NCBI RefSeq assembly: GCF_018873765.1
Contig: NC_057922.1
Coordinates: 18,117,563-18,181,562 of the forward strand
DNA length: 64,000 nucleotides
Reading direction: 5' to 3'
Origin: Telopea speciosissima
Taxonomy: Eukaryota; Streptophyta; Magnoliopsida; Proteales; Proteaceae
Below the pieces are notes generated by a model. That model was not told the origin of the DNA and ran no database searches. It saw only the letters and a list, made by a program, of their open reading frames with translations. The position numbers were made by a program, and so were the translations under genes. Positions within the stretch are counted from its first letter, which is position 1. Each line of letters opens with the position of its first letter. This document shows, one piece after another, positions 47,110 through 58,750 of this stretch.

Positions 47110-48322
47110 ATAATGGGAGAAGGTTTTTGCCGCACCGTCAATGTAGGAAAATCTTTCGTAACATACCAATAGCGGTACAAAGACTATTTATATGGTCCCA
47201 CACGGTAAGGAGAGAAAATAGAAATTAATTTAAAAAAAAATTATGTGAGAGAGCACACACAATGCATTAATTGTCAGGAAAATTTTTCATAAAAAAGAAA
47301 AGATTCTCTGAGTAAGAGATATAGAGTACACCAACGAGATATAATAAAACAATATGAGGGTATCCAAGTCATTCATGCAAGGATAGGGAGATAGCTACAG
47401 AGGTGATAGTCTCTTTTGCCCAGTAATTCAGAGAACTTTTTTTCAATAAAATATAATCATTTAATAAAAGACACATCAATGGAAACACAGGTATAGACTA
47501 TGGTAGAAGTTATAAGAATAATCATAAATTATTTATTAAGTAATTTGCAAAAAGTATGAACCCAAGGGTGCGTTTGAGATTTGTAGTTAGATTTCCTGTT
47601 GGCTGTTAGATTAAATAAATTTTCATGAACGAAGGGAAGTAATTAAGGGGGAAAAAGAGAAAAGCATAACCTTTTTTATGGATTTGTTTAAACCTTTTAC
47701 GGGTTCCAATGTTTCTTTCTCCCCTTCCCTATTGCGGTATGCCATCCTAAAAGAAAGAAAGAAAGAAATTAACAAAAAAGATAAGCCTCTGACGGACTGT
47801 GACAGTCAAAGACAATGAAAGATGAGCTATCATGTGCATCTAGTGCGTATACATGTTCTAGTGCATAGTGGTACCACTCCATTATGTCCTCTCCAAGTGA
47901 TACAATTTAGGGGTTAAAATAAAAAGGTGACAATTTACGGTTCAAAATAAGGTAATGGATTTTTGAGTAGGAAAATAACATCTTGGGCATGAGATTTGCT
48001 TGGTTGTGTAATCCAACATGGGGTTAATGAGCATGTGAAGGGCATCAATATAGATGAGATTTTTTATTTGAAAAAGGGTTTGATAGTAAGTTCATATGCT
48101 CTTATGTCTAAGTGTAAGAGCCACATGATCAAACAGCATATTTTGTCCTTAATGTCTTTTATAGTTAAACCCAACTCGAGTAAAAAATTCAACCAAATAA
48201 CTCTTCATGAAATTTAAAATCTTATAATATATATATTGAGAAAGAGAACGGTACTTGGTCGCGTGCGGTACCCGTCCCTTGTGCCCAGACATAGGCTTGT
48301 GCAAAATGACCACCATGCCCTT

Positions 48323-51300
48323 TGATGAGTCATAGAATCCCCCAACCAACCAAAAGCTACCACGTAAACGTATTGGAACTAAATCCGAGGCCGAGGCTGA
48401 GCACTGAGACCGAGGCCGAGGCCGAGCACTGAAGCCAAGGCCGAGGTCGAGCACTGAAGCCGTGATAGGGCATAAAATCACCTCACTAATTAGAAGTCGC
48501 CACGTGGCCGACCGAGGTTAGTCCAAGAACCGAATCGAGCCGAGCAGAAATCGGGCCGACCCGATCTCCGATAGGTCACCCGACCGAGCGGAGCTCACAC
48601 AAGTCGCCGGCCGAGGCCGAGCTCACACAAGTCGCCCATAAACTCCCGATCGAGCATACACAGACAACCTAGGCCGAGCTAATCGCCGAGACCGACCTCT
48701 CGAGCCGACCTCCCGTGCCGAGGTGATTGCCAAGACCGACCTACCAGGCCGACCTCCGAGGCCGAGCCCTCCTCCACAGAAGCTACCATAGCGCCCCACA
48801 GGGATCGCAGGGCCACGTCGCACATCCCGAGAATCAAGGGATAAGGATCGAGCCACGATCCCAGCCGCAATACGAAATCACACTTTACATGGACTCTTGC
48901 CTTAATAAGAGCCCGACCCCGAAAATAGCTCTCCACTCCGCCTACGGAGAGAGCATTCCAAAAGAATGACTCCTACCATACTAGGACTCTCCCAACCGCC
49001 TCATCTCATCCTCACTCTATAAATACCCAGGTATGAAGCACCATTTCGGATCTTGCTTTCACTATGCGATTCGCTTATTGTATTGGAGACCGACTTGAGC
49101 GTCGGAGAGTCCTTGGCGAGCCACACCGGCTCTCTTGTGCTCATCGCTTGTTTTTGCGGGCTCATCCGTAGGCGAACCGAGCATCGGAGGTTTTCACCCA
49201 CAACAGATTTGGCACCGTCTGTGGGAACGACATCAGCAAGTCCTTGTCATTTCTACCAACCTCAAGAGCAACAACAATGGTGCACACGAGATCAGGTCAA
49301 CATGGCTCAACCTCTCGAGGAGATGAGCTACAACCTAATAGGCAGGCGAGACAATCGCCACCCCCGGAGACGTCGCGGCAAGGGGCGGCAGAAGACCCCC
49401 ACAGGGGGAGGTGCTTCGCGCAATGCGGGTACGTCAATCCCACGCCACCGGGAACAGGGGGCAATGGGGAAGTGTCACTGGACGCGGCGGCGGAGACCAA
49501 ACTCGGAGCCGAGCCAAATGGGCTGAACTTGCCGCCACCACCACTTTTGCCGAGAGTTTGGATCCCGAAGGGCCGGCGAATAATCGACGAGTGTCATGGA
49601 TTTGCAATTGCGGATGCTTCAAACTAACGAGATGTTGCGCACCTTCATGACCCGGATGGCTCAGGGCGGGCTAATGGGTCAGCCACCGATCGCGCCTTCC
49701 GGGCACTCGCACGTGAAATGGAAGATCCACGGTAGCACGGTGATCGACAAAGGGCCAAACTTAGCCGAGCCGTGTCATCCCATCCCCAAGGCCGAAGAAC
49801 TCCACCTCCACGACAAAGTGGGAGTAATCGGCGAGATGAGCAAGGACATCGTCGAAGCCCGAGGGCCGTAGAGGACATCGAGCCAGCAGGTCACCGCAGA
49901 GATTGATCTTTTGGATGACTCGATGACGGTAAAGGACCGAGGAGACACCAAGATCGACGTGAAGAGCCCCGAGTACGACGTGCTATAAAGGAAGAAGAGG
50001 ATTCTCGCCATAGCCCTCGGACGAAGTCCACTTCGCCAGAGAGATGGACGAAGGAGCCCACATGAGTCCGACCACGTAGATGACGTGCGCGCTAGGAGAA
50101 GTAATGTTGGCCGAGCGACCATAATGGCCGGCCTCGTCAACACGAGCGAGAGGATCAGTTGGTCGACCTCATTAGGATGAGTGGCCACCATAACGCCACC
50201 GACTTCAAAGAAAAAGCGCAAGACCCCATCCGAGCAGAGGAACAAAATGGTCGAGCTCTAGAGTCGAAATGGAGAAAAAGCTAAGGGAGCTGATCGAGCA
50301 AGTTGAAGGGCTTAAGAAACAAGCAACTTCGGATGCCTACTCACTGGTCGCGTATCACCCCTATCCGCCTAAGATCATGACATCACCGCTTCCGGTAGGG
50401 TTCAAACCACCTCCCTTTAACCGGTATGATGGGACTATCGACCCGATCGACCACATCAACTACTTCAACGCAATGATGACCATGTACGGCGGGATCGAGA
50501 TTGTTTCTTGTCGAGCTTTCCCTCGTCCCTAAAGGGTGCGGCAACTTCTTGGTTCTCATGGCTACCACCGAACTCTATTACAAGCTTTGCCCAACTTTGC
50601 CGAGCCTTCGTCACGCGCGTTTCCAAAGTAGCATGAAGCATAAGAAGACGACGGTGAACCTCCTCGCGTGAAATGAGGTCGGACGAGCCGATCCGATCGT
50701 ACTTCTATCGGTTCAATAAAGAATCCCTGGATGAGGCCACAACTTACACCACGATGAGCAATGGACTTACACATGAAGACCTGATCAAGGACTTGGCTCG
50801 AAAGTCGACCAAAAGTTATGGCCGAGCTCCTTGACGTGTGTAACGAGTTTGCGAACATGGAAGACGTTCTCCAAGCACACAAGGGGAATGAAAATGAGGG
50901 AGAGAAGAAAAGGTCAGCAACCGATGATCGAAGGGATGAAAAGGACCAAGATCGACCGCAGAGCCGAGAGCTCGGACCGAGCTCGTAGTCCCGAGTACAC
51001 TCCCTTAAATAGGTCGCGAGAAGGAAATTTTGATGCAAATTCAAGACGCACGGGTACATATGCTAACCTCGACCGATGCAAGCCGGATCATCCCGAAACC
51101 CCAACAAGTACTGCCTATTCCACAAGGACGAAGGCCACGACACCGAGGAGTGCTACCGTGAAACGAGAAATCTAAGAGCTAGAGCAAGGCACTTGAAGAG
51201 GTACATCAAGGGGAGCCGAGAAGAACGTGGAAGTCGACGACTCAAGACCGCGATCAAAGGAAGTCCGAGCCGAGGTCCGAGAGCCTGGAGGATCGAGCGC

Positions 51301-54206
51301 GACGAGGACAAGGTCTCGAGCCAAAAGAAGGATGACGGATCTGGGCCGTGCAATGAGAAAGGAGCTCCCATATACACCATCCTCGGAGGGCCCGGACATG
51401 AATCCACCCAAAAAGCCAAGGCGAATGCACGATGCGTCGGAGTCGCAGAGATGCCGAGCAAAAGGCCGAAGGTGACGATCTCCTTCTCTCGAGGCCGACC
51501 TCGAAGGTATAAGTTTACCTCATGATGATGTTTTGGTGGTACAGGTAGAAATAGCGAGGAGACCTGTTCAACGGGTATTGATCGATACAGGAGCATCCGT
51601 GGATCTTATGTCGCCGGACGTGTATCAACAGCTCGGCTTTGGGGATGAGGCGCTCAAACCGAAGCCACCTCACCCCAGGGATTCTCGGGGCCGCCGCCAT
51701 GATTAAGGGTCGATAGACCTCCGGTCACGTTCGGGCAAGCTCCATACCAAGCTTACGATCCAAGTCAAGTTCATAGTGGTACGGTCGGTGGTGGCCTTCA
51801 ACGCCATACTTGGTCGCCCATCGCTCACCGCCCTCTAAGCTATCATCTCGTCAATACACTTGAAGATGAAATTCCCCACAGAGAACGGCATCGGAGAAAT
51901 CCGAGGTGATCAAAAGAGAGCTCAAGAGTGCTACGCCACCTTTGTAAAGCAAAACAAAGGAAATGTCCGAGGAATGGCTATATGCGTTGAGCACCTCCAC
52001 GAAGACTAGCGGGATGAGCTCACCAAAAGGCGCGGAAGGCCCGTGGAAGACCTCATCCTGTTCTCCCTTAGTGACGAAGACCCAACAAAGACGCAGTGCG
52101 GGGCCTTGGAACTCAAAAAATTTGAAGAAATTTTTCAAGAATTTTCTTAAGTATTACGCTTCGGCACACTCATGACAAGCATTTATGTATTCGGCTTCAA
52201 CCTCGACATTCTTGATTCAATGAAATAAAGTCTTTTCTCCACTTGCTTAGCGCACTTGTAACACGCCGAGTGGACCAAGTCGTAAGACCGGTCCTCATAG
52301 ACTGGCCGACCTCAAAGACCGACCCTCATAGGACTAAGGCAACCAAGTCGTAAGATCGGTCCTCATAGACTCGACCGACCTCGAAACCGACCCCTCATAG
52401 GTCGACAACTAAGTCGTAAGACCGGCCCTCATGGACCTGTCCGCCTCAAAGATCGACCCTCATAGGTCGGCAACCAAGTCGTAAGACCGGTCCTCATAGA
52501 CCTGGCCGACCTCAAAGACCGACCCTCATAGGTCGGCAACTAAGTCGTAAGACCGATCTTCATAGACTCGGCCGACCTCGAAGACCGACCCTCATAGGTC
52601 GACAACCAAGTCGTAAGATCGGTCCTCATAGACTGGCCGACCTCTAAGACCGACCTCATAGGTCGGGCAACCAAGTCGTAAGACCGGTCCTCATAGACCT
52701 GGCTGACCTCAAAGACCGACCTCATAGATCGGCAATCAAGTCATAAGACCAGCCCACAAAGATCGGCCGACGTCCTCAACCAACAAGAGCAAACTCTCCC
52801 CATGGCCGAGTGAACAAAGTCTAAAACTAAGCTAAGGCATTGCGCTCGCCTATGGAGGTTACTCGACCACAACATCAAATGGAACAACATACACAAGGAA
52901 AAGAAGGCTAAAATTGTTGAGCTAAAACAGTTAGACAAATTTTGAGAAACAAAATTTTCATTGATTAAAGAGCCATCGCTCGGCACAGACATAGAGAGGT
53001 AGCTCGGCCCGGTACATACCAAAAAAAAAAAGAGGAAGAGTTCAGCGTGATTCAACGATCCAAATCAAAAGACGGTTCAAAATCCCGAGCATCATCATTA
53101 CGCAGAGTAATGTGGCACCGACACCCCAACCGACAAACAAGACAACGTCAAATCGCCAAGGAAAAGAGCTCGGACTTAGCCTCGAACGCAACGTAAGCGG
53201 ATGAAAGATGACACTCATCAAGGACGAGCCGAGCCTTGATGAGTGGGGGCCTGTGATGCGTCATAGAATCCCCCAACCAACCAAAAGCTACCACGTAAAT
53301 GTACTTGGAATCGAATCCGAGGCCGAGGCCGAGCATCAAGCCGGGCCAAGGCCGAGGCCGAGGCCGAGCACCGGCCGAGGCCGAGGTCGAGCACTAAAGT
53401 CGAGGCCGAGGCCTAGCACCGGCCGAGGTCGAGGCCAAGCACCGAAGCCGTGATAGGGCATAAAATCACCTCACCAATAAGAAGTCGCCACGTGGCCGAC
53501 CGAGGTCAATCCAAGAACCGAATCGAGCCGAGCAGAAACCGGGCCGACCCGATCTCCAAAGGTCACCCGACGCAGTCGAGCTCACACAAGTTAGCCAAGG
53601 TTGAGGCCGAGCTCACACAAGTCAGCCATAAACTTCGACCGAGCATACATAGGACAACCTAGGCCCACCGATCGGCGAGACCGACCTAACAGACGACCTC
53701 TCAAAGCCGACCTCCCAGTGCCGGGGTGATCGCAAGACCGACCTACTGTGCCGACCTCCTAGGCCGAGCCCTCCTCCACGTGGTTACCATAGCGCCCCAC
53801 CGGGGATCACGGGCCACGTCAAGACATCCCAAGAATCACGAGATAAGGATCGAGCCACGATCCTGTGGCAATACGAAATCACACTTTATATGGACTCTTA
53901 CCTTAATAAGAGCCCGACCCCAAAAATAGCTCTCCACTCCGCTCTACGCTAGAGAGCCTTCCAAAAGAATGACTCATACCATACTAGGACTCTCCCAACC
54001 GCCTCATCTCATCCTCACTTTATAAATACCTGTGTATGGAGCACCATTCCGGATCTTGCTTTCACTATGCATTACGCTGTGCATTGGAGACTGACTTGAG
54101 CGTCGGAGAGTCCTTGGCCGGAGCCACACCGGCTCTCTTGTGCTCATCGCTTGGTTTTGAGGCTCATCCGTGGCGAACCGAGCATCGGAGGTTTTCACCC
54201 GCAACA
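48323..54206 (+). mobile_element. Non-autonomous gypsy (Tat-like) LTR retrotransposon, gag-protease type, fossil
   Basis: The 5' LTR is 48323-49205 and the 3' LTR 53254-54206, both TG..CA. The target duplication ccctt is at 48318-48322 and 54207-54211. Directly after the 5' LTR comes tttggcaccgtctgtgggaa, typical of Tat-like primer-site regions. A purine-rich gagtgggggcctg precedes the 3' LTR. The interior has gag-type sequence (FKPPPFNRYDGTIDPIDHIN), a CLFHKDEGHDTEEC knuckle-like motif and a protease-like LIDTGASVDLMSP segment near 51580. Reverse transcriptase and integrase are absent, and a tandem array lies in their place. Structurally whole as an LTR element, but its coding parts are broken in several places. 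The LTRs are similar but clearly diverged by eye, so it is not very recent. The base composition is strikingly GC-rich against its surroundings. Confidence 0.9.
52278..52790. repeat. Tandem array, about eight units of roughly 65 bp, inside the LTR element
   Basis: Each unit has the form (c)aagtcgtaagaccggtcct, then catagac..ggccgacctc, then gaccgaccctcataggtcgg. Spacing varies from about 55 to 75 bp. It lies between the protease-like region and the 3' LTR, where pol would be in an autonomous relative. Confidence 0.85.
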
Positions 54207-54369
54207 CCCTTAGAGATTTTTGCCTTTCCATTGGGGCATGGCGGTCATTTTGCACAGCCTTGTGTTTGGTGTAGGGGCTACGCACCACACATGACCAAGT
54301 AGCATTTTTTCTCTCATATATATTATAAAAGTGAGAGAGAGAGAGAGAGATTAATTTCTTAAGGAAAAA

Positions 54370-54425
54370 ATTACGTTGTCTGGTCATGTGGTTCTGGCAC
54401 CCAAAGTCTAGACACAGGAGCATAC
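54370..54425. repeat. Small MITE-C-like fragment present in unit A only
   Basis: aaaaaattacgttgtctggtcatgtggt..gtctagacacaggagcat resembles a terminal arm of family C. Unit B passes from ttaatttctta to ggagcactcgaattt without it, so it was either inserted in A or deleted from B. Confidence 0.45.
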
Positions 54426-55123
54426 AAATTTATCACTCCATCCCTATGAAATAAAAAATTCCATTCAAATAGATGTTCATGCTTACTCTCAATGACCCAC
54501 ATATTGATGCAGGGGTTACACAACCAATCAGCATCTGTTGCCCAAACTTTAATATGCATAATATACACCAATTCACCTTGCTTACCCTTTGGTCATTGGT
54601 CTTCAAAGATGAAAAGTTTTTGAATTATTGCTGGGGAGCTATTTTAAGATTTTGTCATTTTGACCTTCCTCTAACCCATAGCAACACATGTCACCAAAAT
54701 TCGTAAGCACATATTATTCCAGAGAAATCTTTGGATGAGTCATGAAGTTATGCTATTGGAAGCTGCCAATGGGTTCTACTGGTAAGGTCTGTAGGTCTGT
54801 TTGTCTTAAAGTATAATTTTTTTCAGAAATATTTTAGAAGTAAAAGAAAATTTTATTAGAAAAAAAAAAAAAACAGAAATATATATTTTTTTTAAAGAAA
54901 ACAAGGCAAAATCTTCTTGGCAGATCGTCTTTAATTTATATTTTATTTATTGAAGGTGGGCCTACAATGATACTAATATCTGCAAACTGGTTATTAAATA
55001 GTTAATGCTAATAATAGTTGTGATGCAAGAGTTAATGTGATGAGAGTGTTGAGAACTTGAGATATTAACACCCTTCATTCATGTGTCATCATACCACCAT
55101 ACTTCTTCCTTTTAATTGATAGA

Positions 55124-55159
55124 TTTATTCTCCCATTAAAAAAATAAAAGTTTATTCTC
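55124..55159 (+). repeat. Micro A-tailed insertion, 9-bp repeats, older than the duplication
   Basis: tttattctc is at 55124-55132 and 55151-55159, flanking 18 bp, ccattaaaaaaataaaag. The same arrangement is in unit B (about 61404-61440), so the event predates the duplication. Confidence 0.5.
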
Positions 55160-55476
55160 AAATATAATAGGATAGAATAGAATATCCTCTCTTCTACTTC
55201 AGTATCTTTTTCAAGACCCAAAACACACTCCTAGTTAAATGACAAATCATGTTTGCATCATATAGAAAAAAAAAATAAGATTTTTTCCAAAAGAATTTTT
55301 TCATCTTCGAAAGCACATTGAAGTTTCTATGTGTGAGTTTTGATGCCATTTGTTGGGATCTCGGTAGAAGTCATTCTTAAAGGTTTGCCGTTAAGAATAG
55401 GGTATTCAATAAATTTTTATATCGGGCTATTCACATTAGATATGAGATCAATTCCTTTTGCGTTAAACCCCTACAA

Positions 55477-55477
<1 letters not shown>

Positions 55478-55524
<47 letters not shown>

Positions 55525-55525
55525 A
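55478..55525. repeat. (CT)n(CA)n microsatellite
   Basis: A compound dinucleotide run of CT units followed by CA units. The unit-B equivalent at 61745-61770 is much shorter, so the array expanded in A or contracted in B. Confidence 0.9.
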
Positions 55526-55865
55526 GCTTTTGCATTGTTTATAGGATAATTGAGTTGTCTCGTCGTCCTTCATTTCCAGAGAAGATTCAACCAAAGCAGT
55601 GAATGAGTCTCCTTCTGTGGAGCATCCTTAAAATTTGTGGTGTTTTAACAAAGGAGAAAAGAATTCTGTGGAAGAGTGTGTGTTCTGCATCCAAATACAA
55701 AGGGGGCGAAATGATTCTCAACCCCCCCCTCCCATAAAAGGCAATAATGATCACCTTGTTGATGTCTTTGTGCATGCTCCCATTGACCCCCACACATGCA
55801 CAGGAGCCATGCTCCCCCCATAGAGAATTCTTCCCTTTTTAATTAAATAAACAAAATTTTTGCTG

Positions 55866-56873
55866 TTGTGTCAAGAAATCGCTCGGTGGTCCCTCGAGTG
55901 TCTTAACTTGCAAAAGGACCAAGGTGACAAAGGAGAACCGGTGTGGTTCTGGCCTAGGACTCTCCGATGCCTAAGTTAGATCTCTCTGAACAAACAGACA
56001 AATGAATAGAGTTCAAGATGAGTTTGTGGGATAGAATACCTTCCCTTTTATAGTAGAGTATGGCGATGTGGAGAGTCCCAGTTCGATGGCGAGTGATCGT
56101 GTAGTTGATAGAGTCCCTGGGTAGCAGGGCTCTTCCTTAGTTGGTGGCCTCCTTAAGGGAGGTAGTGTCCCAGTGGGGTTGATGTCCTTAATAGAGAGAC
56201 GCTTATATGTATTGGACAAGGTCCTCGGTGTTTGAGTCCGTCTGGGACTATGTGGCTGGTAGGTTGTGGCCTAGTGTCCTTGAGATGGTGTATGTCTTGT
56301 TGATGACGGTGGTAGTAGCCTGATCTTAGATCTTGGTGGTGGTCATGTCCCTGGGCCTGGTCTACGCCCGAGGTCCAGTCTGTGTCCGAGGTCCACGCTC
56401 GTGGCCTTGCCTGGGTCCGCACCCGTGGCCTTGCTTGAGTCAACGCCGACCGAGGCCTTGCGATCCGCGAGTGGCCATGCTCGCCCGAGGCCACGCTTGC
56501 TTGAGTCCGCGCATGCCCGAGGCCACGCCCGTGGTCCGCACCTGCTCTTCTCTGAGGCTGCGCCTGCCTGAGGCCACGCCAGTCTGAGGCAGCGCCTGCT
56601 TGAGTATGTGCCTACCCGACGCCACGCCCGTGATAGCACCTGCTTGGTAGCGCCCGCCAAGTCCGCACCCGTGGCCTCGCCTATGCCTGAGTCAGCACCC
56701 ATGGTCGGGCCTGTCTGGTCCGCACCCATGGCCGCGCCTGTCTAGTCCGTGCCCATGGCCGCGCTTGTGGTTCACGTCGGAGTTGGTTCTCCATCGGGCC
56801 TGGGACGGTCCACCTCTTTAGGCTGGAATACGTGACGGCTCACGATTGACCAGTATGATTTTGGGTTTATCAT
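55866..56873. mobile_element. About 1.0-kb GC-rich insertion in unit A, possibly a solo LTR
   Basis: Unit B runs from taaataaacaaaattgctg directly to catcaccttcat. Unit A has about 1 kb between these points. It begins near tgttgtgtcaagaaatcgct, contains a TATA-like cccttttatagtagag (56044-56059), and from 56340 to 56780 is full of degenerate repeats of a GCCTGAGGCCACGCC type. Length, TATA box and lack of coding sequence suggest a solo LTR. The target duplication is unclear, with only ctg shared at both borders. Confidence 0.6.
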
Positions 56874-56895
56874 CTGCATCACCTTCATAAATTAT

Positions 56896-56938
56896 AGCTA
56901 TTGTATAATTTTTTTTCCTGTGAAAGCTATTGTACAAT
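56896..56938 (-). repeat. Micro T-tailed (minus-strand A-tailed) insertion with empty site in unit B
   Basis: agctattgtataat (56896-56909) and agctattgtacaat (56925-56938) flank 15 bp, tttttttcctgtgaa. Unit B has a single agctattgtacaat at 62127-62140. On the minus strand the insert reads ttcacaggaaaaaaa. Confidence 0.8.
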
Positions 56939-57046
56939 CTTGGAGTCAAGGGTTACATTACTTAAGAATTGGTAATAAATAGAAATAATATCAATGTAAG
57001 ATGGTATGAGTGTATGACACTATTAACTCTTCTAAGTCTATTTTGA

Positions 57047-57091
57047 ATACCCATAATCCTTACACCAAAATAGAAAAAATACCCATAATCC
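57047..57091 (+). repeat. Micro A-tailed insertion, 13-bp TSD, shared by both units
   Basis: atacccataatcc is at 57047-57059 and 57079-57091, flanking 19 bp, ttacaccaaaatagaaaaa. The same insert is present in unit B at 62432-62450 with slightly decayed repeats, so the event predates the segmental duplication. Confidence 0.75.
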
Positions 57092-57840
57092 ATTAATGTG
57101 AATAACTCTCCACCCCACCCCCCACAAAAAAAAAAAAAAAAAAAAAGCTGCCCTTTACAATTTTATTTTTTTTGTTTTTGGATAGAAAACTCTCCTTTAC
57201 ATCACATCAAGGCTATCACAAGGTCTCATTAAATCTAAACTTTTCCTTACACACGTTTAGAAAGAAAAAAAGCTGTTGCCTTTGGATTCCATACACCTTT
57301 TTAGAAAGAAAAGCTGTGGATTTTGGGGATGTTTAAACCGTACAGTAGATCCCACTGTGATGCACTTGCTCCGGTCTTAGAGAAAAAGTAGAGTTAGATA
57401 TTCCATTAATTAATCTTACTCACAAGTATGTGGAATTTTTATCACCTCCAATTTGCTGTCCGTTCCAATTCCCTCCAATCCCTCACATAGGAGCATAAAT
57501 GACCACCCTACCCCATCTTGGGCAGTGTAATAACGATTCGTAGTCAAGATGACTGTGGGATTTTAGCTTAGAATCCTTAGATACATCGCTATATTCAATT
57601 ATGATTCTAAACTATGACACATTTTAATCCCCAAAAAGACATTAATTATATAAAGTGGCATTAACCCTATTCATTCCCCTAGAATTATAATTCCATTGTC
57701 AGATCCTAGTCCTCCTATCATATAAAGCAATTGCCAAATTCTCGAGCCCATACCATTCTACCCCTTTACCCTCAAACCCTAAGATATATATTTTTTATTT
57801 TAGATAGGAAAAAAATAAAAATTCATTACTCGGGACAACC

Positions 57841-58750
57841 AGTTTCCCCCAAATTCCTTCGATCTAAAAACCGTTGTTGGATGTGAAAACTATTTCATAA
57901 AGTGACTTGAAAAGAGTGGGTTCTACCAATGTCTTGGTAATCCAAAGACTTTTCAAAAGAAATGCAAAAATTGCAATGCCAAGAACAAGAAAAAGAAATA
58001 ATCAAATTAATTTTTTCTCCAGATACATCTTTGGTAAAATGAAGGACTGCAGAGATCTTCAATTTGACTAAGAACATAGTACTGTTGAAGAGTAACCTCA
58101 ACAGGTTCTTTTGAGGAAAAGAACAGGAACCATTTTTTAAGATAAAAGAAAATTGCAAATTGTTTAACTAATTTGTGGATCCCTTCTTCATCGCCATCAT
58201 CACTTATATAGTTGTGGTTGGCAATCCCTTGTAGTCATTAGGTGGTTAAGTAACTTCTCATCTCCATCACTTCACATTTGAATTTAAATTTGAACAATTG
58301 TAAATGATTACGTAATTGCACATAACCTCCTTCACCACCTTCCCACTTTGTTTTTTCAAATTCAAAGGAACCCATTTCATGGCATACTAGGTAGTTTCAC
58401 AACTACCCACTTCTTTGAGAGTTGATTGTAACCACCTTGCTGACCGTTCGTCGATCACTGACCGTTTATCTATCATTGACCGTTTTTTGATCGACTAACC
58501 ATTTTCAGTCATTGACCGTTTCTGACCGATTGACCTTTTTTTTTTTATCGTTTTCGTTCATTGACCGTTTTTGACCGTTTTCGATCATTGATTGTTTTTT
58601 AGCGTTTTCGGTCATTGATTGTTTTTTACTGTTTTCAATCTGACTGCTTCTGACTGTTTTCCAGTCATTTACTAACAAGTCAGTCTTTACATAAATAAAT
58701 TTTGATCAATTTGACTATTGACCGAAATAGACCGAAAATAGGATCTAAAC
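57841..58750. mobile_element. 0.9-kb insertion in unit A, just upstream of the protease pseudogene
   Basis: Unit B reads gggacaaccccatgagggtc. Unit A reads gggacaacc, then 910 bp, then acaaccccatcagggtc, with acaacc at both borders (57835-57840 and 58751-58756). The interior has no recognised coding region but has repeated ttgaccgttt / cattgaccg motifs at 58440-58640. It is probably a non-coding transposon or solo LTR. It lies about 130 bp upstream of the TATA position of the pseudogene. Confidence 0.6.

Larger units (their letters stand above)
44130..48075. other. Intergenic, no gene recognised
   Basis: AT-rich DNA with scattered short frames and no conserved protein. It includes a T-rich stretch near 45815-45860 and two clear micro-insertions (46977-47022 and 47061-47109). 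An imperfect repeat of the GGTTGAT/ATTGATATTGACTGAGG type lies near 45290-45350, possibly a remnant of family D. Confidence 0.5.
48247..54306. mobile_element. MITE family C, split by an LTR retrotransposon
   Basis: The left half 48247-48322 (aacggtacttggtcgcgtgc..) and right half 54207-54306 (cccttagagatttttg..gaccaagtagcatt) together match the unbroken copy at 60474-60644. The 5.9-kb gypsy element lies between them, with ccctt repeated at both borders. Confidence 0.88.

Noticed and set aside
49053-51525. Several long GC-rich open frames on both strands looking like host genes
   Set aside because: They lie between two LTRs and belong to a gypsy element (gag, knuckle, protease-like). Opposite-strand frames are shadows of GC-rich sequence.
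52278-52790. Regular repeats that could be mistaken for a CRISPR array
   Set aside because: Units are contiguous and variable in length with no unique spacers; this is a plant tandem array inside an LTR element.
56343-56729. 128-codon minus-strand open frame of repeated AWP/GAD-type residues
   Set aside because: Product of degenerate GC-rich repeats inside an insertion absent from the sister unit.
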